The notes below the pieces were generated by a model. That model did no database searches, was not told where the DNA came from, and was given only the letters and a program-made list of their open reading frames with translations. A program made the translations under genes and the position numbers. Of a DNA stretch of 64,000 nucleotides, positions 20,064 through 34,000 are shown piece after piece; position 1 is the first letter of the stretch; each line of letters begins with the position of its first letter. The DNA lies in assembly GCA_030267565.1 (NCBI GenBank), contig BRXU01000002.1, positions 3,285,501 to 3,349,500 of the forward strand, given 5' to 3'. This DNA comes from Pleodorina starrii (taxonomy: Eukaryota > Chlorophyta > Chlorophyceae > Chlamydomonadales > Volvocaceae).

Positions 20064-21683
20064 CTACAGCGTGAGTTCCTCCTTCGACACCAGGATGCCG
20101 TCCCCGTCCGCATACACCCAGTCGCCGGGGTGCACTGTGACACCGCCGAAGGTCACCGGCACGTCGCGCTGACCGGGGTCGCGCTTGGACGACTTGAGCG
20201 GGTGCGTGGCCAGCGCCTTGACCCCCAGCGGCATCCGGGCGATGTCGGCCGAGTCGCGGATGCAGCCGTGCACGATGATGCCCGACCAGCCGTTCTTGAC
20301 GCCGTTCTCGGCAAGCATGTCGCCCAGCAGCGCGCAGCTGAGGGGAGGAGTGGGGAGGGGTGGGGAGTGGGGAGGAGTCAAGACGGGGAGGTTGGGAGAG
20401 TCCGCAACTCATGCGCCCCAAAACCTCCATCCAGCCAACCCACCGAACGAGCTGTCTTGCCAAGCCGCCCCCCCCCCCCTTAGTCCCAGCCAGCCCCACC
20501 ACCCCTCCGCGCCCTTTCCCAACATCCCGCCTGAGATTCTTCCGTCGGACTCCCCGCAGCCCGTGCCCCTTCCTCCTTGCCCTCCCTGGCGCCCATTTGC
20601 CCTTCCGCCGCCCCTCCCTCCCTCCCCTCCCTGGAGCTCCCCCCACCGCAGCGAGCCGCCTCCATCCACCACCAGCACCCGACCGTTACCCGGCTCCTCT
20701 AACGCCTGCGAGATCACGCAGCCGGGGGCAGGGCAGGGCAGGGCAGGGCAGGGTAGGGCAGGGCAGGGCAGGGCAGGGCAAGGGCAAGGCAGGGCAGGGC
20801 AGGGCAGGCGGGCAGCGAAGGAGGTTGGCCAGGGGGGTCTTGTTGTCCGGAACAGAAAGGAACGGAATTTACTTTGCTGCACAAGGCTTGTTCCACCCTA
20901 CCGCACAAAGCATATTAAATCACTACCAGGGGTTCCTTGACGACAGGCAGGAGGGCGCACAGGCCCCGTCCCGCACTCCTTGCCCCACCCTCGGCCCGCT
21001 TGCGACCGTCCGGCGAAGGGAGAGAACTGGCGGGCAACGGCCGCACTCCGGCAGGGGGGCAGGGAGCTCCCCGGGACCCTTGCTCGCCTACTCGGACTTT
21101 GCCCACATCAGGGCAGCCCCAAACCCTAGCCACCCCCGGGGCTCGGGTCACTCCCACCTTGCGGACCAGTGGGTTGTTCTCGTAGCATTTTACGGTGGAG
21201 GCCTGGCCACTGAAGCGCAGCTTGCCGCCAAAGTCCCTGGGGGGGGCAGCCAGGCAGGTCAAGCAAACAAGGAAGCAAGGAAGCCAGGTGGCGACACAGA
21301 CAAGGAGCGAGGCTGGGCAGAGGAGCCGTGTGTGCGCGAGCACCGGCCGGGGTGGCCAAGCGCCGGTATCCGCTTCGCGTGCATCGGTCTGCGTGCATTG
21401 GAGCTAGGGGCCCGCGCGGTCGGGGGGGCATCCGAGGAAATGGGGCTCGCTCTCACCTGAACAGGTTGGGGGTGACGACCTGGACCGACCGCGTGCAGAC
21501 GGTGTCGACGGGGTCGGGCATGTACTTATCCGTCAGGTCGGCGGTTCCCTTCCTGTCAGCATCAGGCGGAGGCGTAGCGTTGGAGGACATGGCCCTAGCC
21601 GCGGCGGAGGACAGCGCTGGGGTCTGCTGCCTGAGCCAGGTGCTGCTGCACAGCGCGATGCGTTGCGCGAGCGCAGGCTGCAT
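20064..21683 (-). CDS. RraA-like / HMG-CHA aldolase family protein
   Basis: Four exons on the minus strand: 21683-21457, 21236-21158, 20705-20647 and 20337-20064; phases agree and give 212 aa. Motifs in order: LFRDFGGKLRFSGQASTVKC, ALEEPGNGRVLVVDGGGSLR, NGWSGIIVHGCIRDSADI and PVTFGGVTVHPGDWVYADGD, which is the full RraA/demethylmenaquinone-methyltransferase-like fold. E. coli RraA inhibits RNase E, but members with an Arg-Asp pair in the GCIRD motif, present here at residues 149-150, are class II 4-hydroxy-4-methyl-2-oxoglutarate aldolases. I therefore favour a metal-dependent aldolase/oxaloacetate decarboxylase. The first 31 residues are Ala/Arg/Ser rich, possibly an organelle transit peptide; a second Met at residue 32 (21590) would give a form without it. 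A TATATAAA sits only 2 bp before the first ATG. Confidence 0.88.
20724..20815 (+). repeat. GGGCA pentanucleotide microsatellite
   Basis: About 17 copies of GGGCA with a few GGGTA, GGGGCA and GGGCAA variants, lying in an intron of the RraA-like gene (transcribed as TGCCC). No coding content. Confidence 0.9.
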
Positions 21684-22031
21684 GGTTTATATACAGGTGT
21701 ATAAGCTGCAATGGAAGTTTCGTTGTAAGGACAAAACCACCGTCGCTGCCGCTGCCGTAAGTCCATCATCGGGCTTGGCGGGACCGGCACCGATCACAAT
21801 GTCCGGCCCCGCTGCACGAGCAGCACCTAACGGGTTCTGTCATCACAGTTATTCCATCTGCACTGCTACTTATCTACTTCAAAGGTTTGGGAAAACGTGA
21901 ACAAGTTAAACACTGAATTGATCTGTTTCTTAGCCGACTAAAACAAGTAGCGCATTGCATCAAGAGGAAGTTTAAAATCATCTGTAACAAATTGTTCTGT
22001 GATGTGGAGCTAATTACAAAGCCAAGCAGCC
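21684..22031. promoter_or_regulatory. Bidirectional promoter, RraA-like / NUP205-like
   Basis: A 348-bp interval between divergent start codons. On the minus strand a TATATAAA (21693-21686) directly abuts the first ATG of the RraA-like gene. The NUP205 side has AT-rich text but no clear TATA within 60 bp of its ATG at 22032. Confidence 0.5.
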
Positions 22032-25000
22032 ATGGCGGACTACTCCGCCCTTCTGGAGCTCCTGCTTAACCTGGGCGACGCGGTATCCGTGGAAAGTGAC
22101 GAGGTTCTCCTGTACCTCCACCAGTTTAAAGATGGATTCCTTAAGCTGCTGGACTTCAAGGTCGGGACAATTTGTGTCCGTTTGGCGCGCAGCCGCTTGG
22201 CGGCGCAAAACCGGCGCTTGCCGGCCACAGCGGGAGGATACTGACAGCGTTCGGTGCACCATCCTGCCTCCGGCTCCGCAGGGCCCGTCGGCGGAGTCGC
22301 GGCGGCAAGTGCAGCAGCGGAAGGTCACGACGAAGTACGGCGTGCAGGAGCTCGACCCAGTACCGGACGTGCAGCAAGTGAGGACCCCAGCCCTGTGCGC
22401 AGTCGGGGCAGGGTGCATACGAACCCGCGTCATGGCGGTCCTCGAAGGGGCCAGACCTGCATGTGGACGGCGTCTCCGGAGGGGGTTAAAGTTGATCAGC
22501 CCACGCAGGGCGTGCCCTCTATGATCGAATGGACGGGGCGATGGTGGTTCTCGTTGGGGCCATGACAGGCCCCACACCAGCCAAGCCACGCCATTACGTC
22601 CCCTGTGGCGGAGCTGTGGTTTACATAGACGTCTGGGACACACGCCACGGAGGCTGGCAGGACGCCTTCCCCCAAGGCGGGCGGCCGCAGCAGCAGCAGT
22701 CACAGTTGCATCCGGCTGCGGCGGAGAGCTGCTGCCTACCTTTGGTCGGTCCGTCCACTTACCTGCTGCTGGGCCCAGCATGGCGGCAAGCGCACACCGC
22801 ACACTGGGTCGCCCGCGCGCACTGCCCCCCGACCCTGGCCCCCTTCGTCATCGACACGTTGACCAATACGGCCGGCCCTTTCCTCCCCCATAACAAGTCA
22901 TTGTTGGCTCGCGTCCCTGCACAATGAAAACGGTACAGATACACCCACGGCTACAAAAACCAGTCCGGCCCTCCTTTTCCCTGCGTCAAACTCGGCCGTC
23001 TCCGCGACCCCGCTCCGCGTGGCCTCAATCGGCTCTCTGCCCTCGCCTCGCCCCCATTCCCTGGTCCCCTCAGCCGACCAGCCCTCCCCTGCCCGCTACT
23101 TCCGTTTATCCCCCTACCTCAGGCTCTACTTTTGAGCGATGAGCTGCGGCTGGATGAGGTGCTGTGTGTCGAGTACCTCACCTCGGCCCTGGAGGAGGTG
23201 AGGCGAGAAAGGAGAATTCTCAACATGCGTGGGCTGACATGCAAGAGTCGTGTGCCTGCGCTCGTTTGGCTCTCAAACGAGCTGATGGAGGCGGGGCCCG
23301 GGGAATGATGGACGACGCCGCCGAGAGGAGGAAAGGAATGCGCAAATGCCCCCTTCCCCTCTTCAACCCTGTCCCCTCTCCGTGTCCCGCTTCCGCGTCC
23401 GCTTCCGCGTCCGCTACCCAGCGTGGTGTGTTTGGCGCCGAGTACGCTGCGGGACTGTACCTGGAGGAGCGCCAGGTGATTCTGCGCTGCCTGGCTCGGC
23501 TGCTGGCGGAGGACGCACGGACGCAGCACGCACAGCACCACGCGGGCGGACCCGTGGGTCAGCGGACGCCCCACGCGCAGGTGAGGACTGGGCGGTTGAA
23601 TGGGTTACGGTAGTCGACGGGGCGGTGGCCTTTTGGGTTTGCGGTGCAGCGCTTTGGGGGGGGGGGGGGCAGCGGTTAGAAGTGGGGTTTGTCTGGAGGC
23701 TGGCACGTGGGTTTGCGGCGACGGTTTGCGGCGGGCCTGAGTCCCTTTACTACCCATACCAGGATGTGCCGGTGCGGTTCCACCAGAGGTTCGCGCGTGA
23801 GCACCTGCGGGCCCAGCCACTCTGTTGAGGGCTGGTTGGTTGTCTTTAATCTGCCCCTGTCCCCGGCGTTCTAGGCCTCCCTTCCTCCCTCCCTCCCTCC
23901 TTGCCATTCACCCGTAAAAGCGCTCTTCTCCACGCCACTGCCCCCAGGCCATCGCCTCATATGTGAGCGAGCTGCTGGGGGACAAGGACGCCTCGGGCAA
24001 GCAGATCCTGGTCTCCCGCTTGGTGGCCATCCTTAGGGTGAGAGCGGGTGGCAGCGCGAAGGGGGAGAGGAGGCGGTGGGTTACATGGCACGGGTTGGTC
24101 CCTCTCTCGTCTATCGAGCTTAGTCTATTGAACATAGAAAGGGAACGGCAGCAGTGGTAGCGCAGAGCCGTGTGATGGCAGGACAGGACATGGCCACAGC
24201 AGGGCGGGGGCGGGGCGGGGAAAGGCGGTTCCCGGGGCGAAAGGCAAGAGGCCGGCAGCATGGGCAAAAGCGGGGAGCGAGGACGCGTTCGCCCAAGTTC
24301 AGTTCATGGCTCCCTTTCCTTATGAGCTACCGTATCTACTCTCCCCCCGTCCTTTCACTCCTCTATGCCCTGTCCTTCTGTCCTCCCCTTGTTTCGGATC
24401 ATCAGAGCCTCCGCCCCCCCCCTGCCCGCTGGCCCGCTCCCCTCCCCTCCCCTCAGGACACCTCCCTGGAGCCCCGCCCCGACTCTGCGCTCCCCGTGGT
24501 CCGCGACGAGGCGGGCAACCCGGTGGCCCGCACCCTGCTGCTGCAGCGGGAGCGGCGCGAGGCGGCCCGCTGTCTGCTGTACTGCTGCGCACGTGACCCG
24601 CACGTGGCCCCGGCGGTGGCGGTGGAGCTGCTGGAGCTGCTGGCGGGGCTGCTCAGCAGACTGGGGGGAACAGGTGGGTGGGCGGGTGGAGGGGTTGGGT
24701 GGAGAGTTGGGTGGAGGGGTTGGGGGTTGGGAGGGGGTTGGAGGGGGTGGGTGGAGGGGTTTGGGTATTGCAATTGCTCTTCCTTCGTTGTAATCAAGAG
24801 GGGACTGCTTGCGGGGTGGAAGGTAAGGGCGGAGGAAAAGGGGGATTGGACCGTGAGGAAAGAGAGCCGCAGCGGAGTACATATGAATTCATTCGGGGGG
24901 ACCCGGGCGAAGGGGGCCAGCAGTACTTTCCAAAGAGGTAGGGAGGGAGGGAGGGAGGGGGGCAGGGCCTGCTCGGAAGGCTGGGACACGTGGATGGTGG

Positions 25001-28000
25001 GGATGGGGAGGGACAGGACATGAGGGGAAGGGGGCGGGGGAAGGGGGCGGGGGAAGGGGGCGGGGGAAGCGGTCGCGTAGCTGCTGGCAGAAGGCAGACG
25101 GGCGGCTGGTTGACGGTCCAAAGAGGCAAGTCGGCAGGCTGTCACCCACCCGCACACCCACGCACTTGTGGATGGGGAGGCATGGACGGGCCTGGGGGCA
25201 CGGTGCTGGTGGCCTCTGGGCACATTGTTGCCTGGCGGAGTTAGGAGGGGGTGGCGGGTGTAGGTGGTTGGTACCCGGGATGACAGGGGTGTGTGTGTGG
25301 CTGTGTGGGAGAGTGTTGATTGCACGCGCGGCGACAGGCGGGCACCAGCGGATCAGCATTCAAGGAGGCTCAGAGTGGATTGACAGGGAAGCAACCAGTG
25401 ACGAGCCCGGCTGGCTTGTTTGGATGTCCTTTCGGCCCGCGCGCGTGATGCCACGCGCGCTCGCGCCATGCCTTCCCTCCCGAAAGCCTGCAGCCATGTC
25501 GCCGGGTACCTCCCCGACCCATGCTTGATACCGTGCCCGGCCCAAGCCCCGACACCGTCCCCCCTGGGCCCGTCCGCCCTTCAGCCCACATGTATGTCCA
25601 GTGACGGACCGCAGTGATGGTCCAGTGCGCCTCTCCCAAGATAATACGCTTCAGTCGACCGCAAAGCGAACCCGACGGACGCCCTCGCGTCCCGCCCCTC
25701 GCCTCGCCTCCCCGCCCCGCTGCAGGCTCCGGCGATCTGTTCCTGGTTGAGGAGTGCCAGCTGGTGCTGCTGGCGGGCTGCAGCGTGCTGGTGCCGCACG
25801 AGGGCAGGAACTTCCAGCAGGGGGCGCTGCAGGTGGGTGGGGTGGGGTGTCTGGTGGGGTGTGACCTAGCGTGTGTGCGTGCTAGCATGTGCGTGCGTGC
25901 GTGCGTGTATGTATGTGGGGGGGCCTAACGCATCGCCACACGCCACCCGCCGCCCTCCCACCTCATCTCCCCTCCCTCCTCTGTCTCCGCGTCACCCACG
26001 CCTTTGTCCCTCAGGAGCTGGCTCAGGCCACCCGGGCCAAGGTCGAGGCGGGTGAGTAGCTACCACCACCTGTCTGGGCCCTCCTAGGAGCGCATGGCGC
26101 ATGGCGCACCGCATCCTAATGCGCGTTGCGTCACGATTGTCCTGGTCCAGGCCTGGTCCTGACGTGGGGCCCTCACTCGCGAAGGGACCGCTGGTCCGCA
26201 CCGCCTGGGGCAGTGCGGCCCCGCGCCTGTGGTCAGTCGGGACCGACGAGCTGGCTTCGTGTTGCCCTGCCCTGTCGTGTGCTGACGCGGCGCGACGGCT
26301 GCAGACACGCGAGACACACCCACATCTCCGCTCCCATTCCCCCCGCAATATCCGCACTCCTGATCCGGCCGCTCCCTCTTGGTCTCTCCCCACTCCCTCC
26401 AACGACGCATCGCGCTCTTTTTTCCCTCCGTCGCCCTCCCTGGCCCGCCTCCTCGGCCCGCCTCCTTACCTCCGCCCCCCCCGCAGTCGGCCAGGCCGGC
26501 TACAGCGCCTGTCTGCGGCTGTGCTGGGGCCTGCTGGCCGTCTGCTCCCAGGCCGCCCCCCAGGACGGAGTGGCTGCGGTGCGCGACGCGCTCAAGGCGG
26601 GCGCCTGCTCCTTTCTGCGGTCTGGCGTGTTCCACCACCCGCACTTCAAGCTGGACGACCAGACGCACCACCACGTGGTGGCGGCGGCAGTGCACCACAT
26701 CGTGCACACGCTGCTGAGAACAGACGGAGACCGCACAGCCGGAATGTGAGCGGACCACATGGCGCGCGCTTGGGGTGCGGACTCTCTTGCGGGCGTGCGT
26801 GCATGCATGGGTACTGACTGCATCACACCGCACCACACCGTCGCCCCTCCTCTCCGCCTTCCCCGTCGTGCAGACGTGCACCCTCCCCGCCCCTCTACCC
26901 TCCTGCCCACCCCCTTCCCCCTCTGTTTTTTGTTTCTTTCTTGCAAATTCACTCTTCAAAAATCCCCCCTCTGCGCAGCTTCTACTCCCAGCTGCTGCTC
27001 CGCTCCGAAGCCGCCATCCGCCCCACCACCAGTCACGCCGGCCACCACGCGCCGGTGGTCTCCTACGTGGCCTTCCCCCCTGAGTCCCCCGAGTCCCGCT
27101 CCGACCACGTGGGCTCCCTGCTGGGTCTGCTGGCGGACTGCTTTGAGGCCTTCCCGGAGCTCTACCTGGCCAACCTGGCGGACCAGGAGGCGGGGCAGCG
27201 GCCGGTCAAGGAGTTTCTGGACCGGGCCATCAACAACAACATCATGCGCACATCGCCGGAGGCGAGTCTGGAGGGGAGGGACGAGGGGAGAGGGTTGGTC
27301 GGTGTTTGGTAAATGTGCTGCTTGCTTTGTCGTTCGTTGGGTTGGGTTGGAATGGGGCGCCTGGATGTGGGGACGTTTTCCTTGCGAGCATGCATGAGCA
27401 AATGATGCCACCGTATTCGACTTCCCCCCCAACCCTGCACACGCACACAAACCCTCTCCTCCCTCTCCCCCTCCCCGCCCCCCCCCGCCCCCCCAGGTCC
27501 GCGTGCCGTTCCTGCAGCTGATGGCGGCACTGGCCACCAGCGAGCGGGGTGTGCACCTTGTGCTGAGGCAGATGGACGCAATGGCGCAGGTGCCGGGTGA
27601 GTAGAGTCACGGAGTCAGGGAATGAGTGAGGGAGTCAGCGGCACACGGCGTCCTGACGGAACCACGGACTCACACCTCGGACTCACGGACTCACGGACAT
27701 GCGCTCAGGACAGCCTGCCAGTTGCCGAGTTGCGGGAGGGGAGCTCAGCGGCCCCGGCCCCCTCACCCTCACCCTCACTCTCAGTCCTTAAACCCGCGGT
27801 CCTCCTCCCTCTCCCTTCCTAGCTTGCTGGGGCTGGCCCCCCTGGCCTGGCCCGCTCTTGGTCCCGCCCCTTCCCCTCCGCCCTATCGGGCTGTCCTACG
27901 TTTCCCCTCCCCCTCTTCACCCTCCCCCTTCACTCGACCCTCCCCCCCTTCACCCTCCCCCATTGTTCTCTCAGATCCCCTGTCCCCTCCCCTAACCCTC

Positions 28001-31000
28001 CCCTCCCCTCCCTCCCCCTCCCCTCCTCCCTCCCCCTCTCAGCCCTGGAGGTGCTGACTCTGCGCAAGTTGTTCCACACGGTGCTCAGCTACTGCCTGCG
28101 CTTCTTCTCAACCATGTCGGAGATTCAGCGCCACCAGCAGATGCAGATGCAGGGAGGAATGGGGGCGGCGCTGCAGGTGCGAGCGGGCGGGTGGGCGGGC
28201 GGGCGGGCGGGCGGGCGGGCGTGGGTATGTGTTTTACGGGGGCGGGGAGGGGTGCTGGGAGGCCCTGGAGGTGGAGGAGGGGTACTGGGGGGGGGTCAGG
28301 AGAGTGGGATGACTGGGGTTGCGCCTTCCTCTGCCTCCATGTTACACCCCCGCCCCCAGCTTGCCTCGATGGGCTTATTCTACGCTTACCGTACCCCCAC
28401 CCGGCCCCGCGCCGCATCACCCCGCCCCCCTCGTTCCCCCTCATTGACAGGGGGCCGCCCTAGCCCAGTTTGAGTCCATCATGAACCCCTACGAGGCGGA
28501 CATTCTGGTGGCCTTCCTCAAGCTGCTCAAGTGAGGAGAGGAAGGGGGGGAAGAGGGGGCATTGGTGGGGTGGGGTGCGGGCAGATGGGGGCGGGGCGGA
28601 GCGGGAAGGAAGGGAAATGGGCCGCGATCCGCTCTTTGGAGGGCTCTGGAGGGCTGGGGTCCGGGGGGAACAAAGGCAAAGCTGAAGCGGCGCGGGGCCG
28701 GGGGCGGAGTGGTGCCCTCCTCAGGGGGGGACCCAGCTCGTGACCACCGGGGTAACCACCACGGCTGCTCATGTGTCTGTGTGTGTGTATGTCCCCGCGT
28801 GTGCCCGTCCTCGTGACGAGCCCGTCCCTCCCCGGCGTGTAGGCGCGTGTTGGAGTACGGTCGGCCGGCTGAGGTGGTTGCCTTTTGGTCTTCCACTTCT
28901 GCGGAGCTGGCGCCCTCACTCAACGGCTTCCCCCTGCAGGTGGGTTGCGGTTGCGGTTGGGGAGGGAAGGGGAGGGGGGGAAGGGACATGGGTGCGGGGG
29001 AAGATCACGGAGAGAGTGAGGTGAGGTGGGGAGGGGACCATGAGAAGAGCCCGATTAGGCAATCTTGGGAGGCTAGGGGGAAAGAGGACATGGAGGGAGG
29101 AAGGGATGAGCACATCAGTCTGGCGGGGAAACGAGCTGGTTGGTGTTGGGCATCCGTGGGGACTGAGGAGCCGGGGAGGACTGCGCTGGCACATACACTT
29201 ACACCCGCGCTTTATCGGTTCAAGGGCCAAGGAGCGAGATAGCGGTGTCCGGTCGGCCCATGCGAATGCGAGTAGCCGTGCTACGCTTTGCCCGTCGATT
29301 CGTGGCCTCTGTGCTAGGCCTGTAGAGGTTGCTCGCCCCTCTTATCCCCATACCACACCAATCCCCACATCCACCCTAACACCAACCCCCATCCAGTCCT
29401 CCGGTGCTAGCCCGCCGCGGGCCTTCAGGCCCTCATCGCTCTTAGTCTGCGCCCCTCAACCTGCCGACTCCCCGACTCACCTGGCTGTTCCCTGATCCCT
29501 ATCCTCTCAACCCTCCCTCCCGCAGGAGCCCCTGTTCCAGCTCATGTGCTACCCCGTCCAGAACAACGTCAAGGTGGGTGGGTGGGCGGGAGGGAGGGGT
29601 ACAGGGGGGGAGGGCATTGGGCCGAACGAAACCCTAAGACACGGTCACCGCGGGGTCCGACCGAAGACGGACGGAGCGACGCACGCTCCCTCTCTGGGAG
29701 CACCGCCACCAACACTCGGCCCGGTCCAAACCCGTTTCTGCGGCATCGTGCTGCGGCCCCCGCCTGGACGTCTCCCACTTGTCCCCCACCCCCTCCTCCC
29801 CTCCTCCCCTCTTCCCCCGCCCCCAGGCCGCCCTGGACGAGGTTCTTGGCGCCCTGGCCGCCTCCATGCCCGACATGGCCGCCCGACTGCTGGAGAGACT
29901 GCTGCAGTGCACCATCGTGCGACCCGTCAACGCAGTACTGCCCAGTGAGCCGAGCGGGAGGGGGGGCCGGGGCGGGGCGGGGTTGTGTGTGTGTGCTCCG
30001 CTGAGGCCCCTGCTCCGCGGGGGCTGCGGGCGGCCGGCAGAGCAGGGTGTTGCCTGGAAGCGCTGGCCCCCCTACCTCACCCCGCCTCGTCGCTCTCCCA
30101 TTCGTGACGGTTCCCCTCTCCTCCCCCACCTCCCCTTTCCCTCCTCCCGCTCCTCTCTCTCCCCCGCCAGCCGTGCCGCGGTTGGACATTGTGCAGCAGC
30201 TGAACGAGGTGGAGGCGCGGCGGGAGGAGTACCCCGAGACACTGGCGCTCATTCGGCTGCTCAATGCGCTGCTGGGGCCGCTGCTGGGGCTGGGGCTGGC
30301 GCAGAGGCCCGGCGCGAGTGTGGTGGCGGGGCAGGGCGGGCAGATGGGAGGCGGCGCGGGGGGACTGCCGGATGGCGGCGCCGATGTGACCAACTTCACG
30401 GTCTTCGTGCAGCAGGTGCGTCGAGCGGTGCGGTGGGGTGCGGCGGCGGGGGCGATTGTGGGGGGGGGGCGGGGGCGGTTGGGGTTCGGGGGGGGATGCG
30501 GTGACTGGGGTTTTGGGGGGTGATGGGCGGGATAAAGGGGTGTGAGGAGGGAAGGAAGGTGTGGGCAGCCGAGGGAGGGAAGACAGGGCGGCAGGGGGAG
30601 GGCGGGAGGGAGGGAGGGAGGACCGGAGCTTAGTGCCACTTTCAATGCCCCTCTTCCCCCCACCCCCCAGCCCCACCCTCGGTGTCTTGAGCCTCGCAGT
30701 CACTCCACACCCCCGGCTCCTCCTCCGGACCCCACCCGCCCGCCTCCCTCCTTTTGCTTACCTTCCCCCTCCCCTCCCCTCCCCCTGTCCTCCCCCTCCC
30801 CTCCCCCTCGCCTCCCCTTCCCCATCCCTTCCGAAGCACGTGCTGGGTCACCTGTGGAGCCGCGGTTACCGGGTGGCTCGGCAGAAGTGGGAGGTGGCGG
30901 CGGCGGCCTTCACGCACCTGGAGCACGTGAGTGGGAGAGGGCTACGGCTGGTTGGTGCCGGCTGCAAAACAGCTGGCGGGGCAGGGCGGAGGAGAGGATG

Positions 31001-34000
31001 CCGCCTGAGGAGGGGATGGGGCTGCGATTCTCAGGCACCATGACACCGTGGTGTGAATATCGGAGACGGGTCCGTGGCCTGCATGATGATGGTGGTAATG
31101 ATGGTGGTGATGGGGGGAGAGGAGGAGAGTGGCTCGGAAGGAGGCGGACCGCCCCCTTTCCCCCATGGACGGCTGGCCGCGCAGGCCTTGCCCAAGCCAC
31201 CCGCTTGATTGTAAGCCCCGTTGGTCCCGGAAACAGCCCGTGGGCCTATATAGGAGGATATGGCTGTTGCGACGCGACGCGCTGTCCCCTGGGTGCGTGC
31301 CGGGATTGGTTGGAGAAAGCTGCCTTGGGTCCCTCGATCCCTTCGCTGCAACCAGTGCCAGTGACGCAGTGCGCACTCTTTTTCATTGCCCTCTGTCGCT
31401 GCCCTCGCTGCGGTTGCCCCCGCAGGTTCTGGACCTGTCGACCCGCGGGTCGCTGCCCCCGCCGCAGCCCGCCAACGAGGCGGCGGCCAACCCCAAGTGC
31501 CCCCCGGGCTACCTCATCATGCACGACCTGCTGGGTGAGGGGTGGGGGGTGGGGGGAGCCGGCGGCGGCTGGGGCACTGGGCAGGGGAAGGGGGTACGGT
31601 AGGAGAGCAGCAACGATGCAGGCGGTTTAATCTTCTCCGCGGTTCCTTGTTCCAATAGACGAGAGTGTGAGGCCGAAACCTTGGGAGGTACCCAACCGCG
31701 ACCTCCCCTCCCCTCCCTCCATCGCCTCTCCCTCCCCCTCCCCTCTCTCTCCCCCTTTTTGTTCCGCGGCAGGTGGCGGCCCCGCCTTCGCCGCGCTGCT
31801 GCACATCCTGTCCCCCGGCTACACCTCGCTGACGGCGCTGCAGAGCCAGACCGACGAGGTGGGGGCCCGCGAGGCGGCGGTGCTGGCGGGCCTCCGAGTG
31901 GTGAACGCGGCGATGCGCCTGGACCTGGCCTTTGTGGAGCAACTAGCCCGCGCCAATCTGCTGAACAGGTGAGGTGGAGAATAACTGTACTGGCCGGGGG
32001 GGGGAGGAGGGGGCGCGGGGAGGGGGGGGGGAGGGGGTCGGGGGGGGGGGTGGCGGAGAGGGTGCTGTGCACCCGCTGGGGGACGGGAAGGAGGAGCGGG
32101 TCCCCCTGGTTGGGCTGGGTTGGGCTCGGTTGGATTGGGAAGCCCGTTGGCTGCCCACCGCAGCCCGTGTTGGTGCCTGCTTCAGCCCTCGGTGGCTCTC
32201 TGAACCTCCTCGGTCGCTGTGGCCCTCCTTGACGTTTTGACTGGACGACGACCCGCACACCTTCCCTGGCCTGCATCCTAGCTCGCGACCCTCCTCCTCA
32301 CCCGGCCGCGCCCTGCCTGTTTTGCGTCGGCCCCACCCCCCCCAAACCCCCCGTCGTCCTCGTCCTCGTCATCGTCCAGGTACCAGCCGCTGCACCTGAA
32401 GATCCTGTCTGGCGGTGTACGGCAACTCGCCGTCTTGTTGCAGTACGTCTGCTACCCCGATAACGCCGACATCCAGGTGCGCCACCAGGAGCGCGCATGC
32501 ATGCACACGCGGGAGCAAGCACACACACATACATACACACATATACGGCCTGCGGTGTGTGTATGTGTTTTTAGAGCGTGCAGGGCGCATTACGTGCATT
32601 GCAGAGCGCGCAGCGCAGGCCGCCCCTCCCGCCGCACTTGGAGCTGATCTGGCCCCAAACTTTGCTCCGCCGTACTGTCATACCATCGCATTGCTCTGCC
32701 GTACAGGTGGAGGCCATCCGTCTCTCGCTGGAGGTGAGCGCCCGGCTGCCCAACCTCGTGGAGGTGTTGGCGGAGGCGGAGGCCGGCGGGTGGGAGGAGG
32801 GCGGCGGCGTGGCGGCGGGCGCGGTGCCCTTCCTCTCCGCGGCGGAGCTGGGCGGGGCGGTGGGCGCAGCCACCACCGCCGCCGCGGCGCAGGTGGCCAG
32901 CGCCGCCGACCTGTCGGACGTGCTGGGCTCGCTGCGGCGCGGGTTTGCGCAGGTGAGCAGGGGCTGGATCTCGGGTGTGTGGGAAGGTGGGAGAGGGGGG
33001 TGCGGCATGGGGTAGGGCTGAGATTGTGGGAGCTGGAGTGGGGGTGGAAGTGGGAGAGGGAGCTTGGAGCTGCATGACGGGGCGCTGCGGGAATGGATCT
33101 GGAGGCGTGGTGGATGGATGGGGGCTTGCGAGGTTAAGGTTTTTGTGGAGTTGAAGAAACTGAGGGGGCTTTGGGGCGCCGGGCATCGGTCTTCGGTTTC
33201 CTGTTCTCATCCCTCCCCTCCCCTCCCCGCAACCCCCCCCTCCCCTCCCCCCCAGGCCATGGCCCAGGGCGCCGCCTGCCCCAACGCACTGGACAACCTG
33301 GATGCACCCGCCCCCCTGGAGCGAAACACGGGTGAGAGAGGCAGGCGGGCAGTTTGTGGGATACCGTAGTTTGGGCGCCTGTGCCCCCGGGTGCGTCCTC
33401 GGCCCGCGTGCGTGTCGGTCACGACGGGGGAGGGGGGCCGCCTCCCCGAGACGCTGCCGCAGCGCCGCGGCCCGGTGGCGCCACTAGGTGGCTCCACGCC
33501 CCCGCATCGACCCTCATCCCCCATCCCATTCGTCCGTCGAGGCCGCTTCCACCGCTCTCAAACTCCGTTCCCGCGGTCCCCCTCGCTCCGCAGGTCCCTA
33601 CGGCGCCGCCGCGGCGGAGCTGCCCGACCCCCGCGTGGCGCTGGTGCTGCGGCTGCTGCTGCAGACCGCCTCCGCCCCCTCCCCCACCTCGGGTCCCTCC
33701 CTGGCCCACCTGCTGATGGGGTACGACATGGAGTTCGCTCTGGGCGGGCGGCTGGACGAGAGCATGCTGCTGCCAGACCAGGAGTACAGCTGCCTCACCA
33801 TTGTCAACCGCATACTGGTGCAGCACCAGATGAGGTGGGGCGCGAGCTGGAGCGGGAGCGGGAGCGCGCACCCACGGGCCTGGGAGGCCGGGGCGGGGCA
33901 GGGCGGTGCAGGGGCAACAGCTGTGCGCGTATGGGCTAGGGGGGCACCAGGCGGGGTAGGGTGGGGGGAGCCTCGTGGTTCGTCCTGGGCGGGGTAGAGT

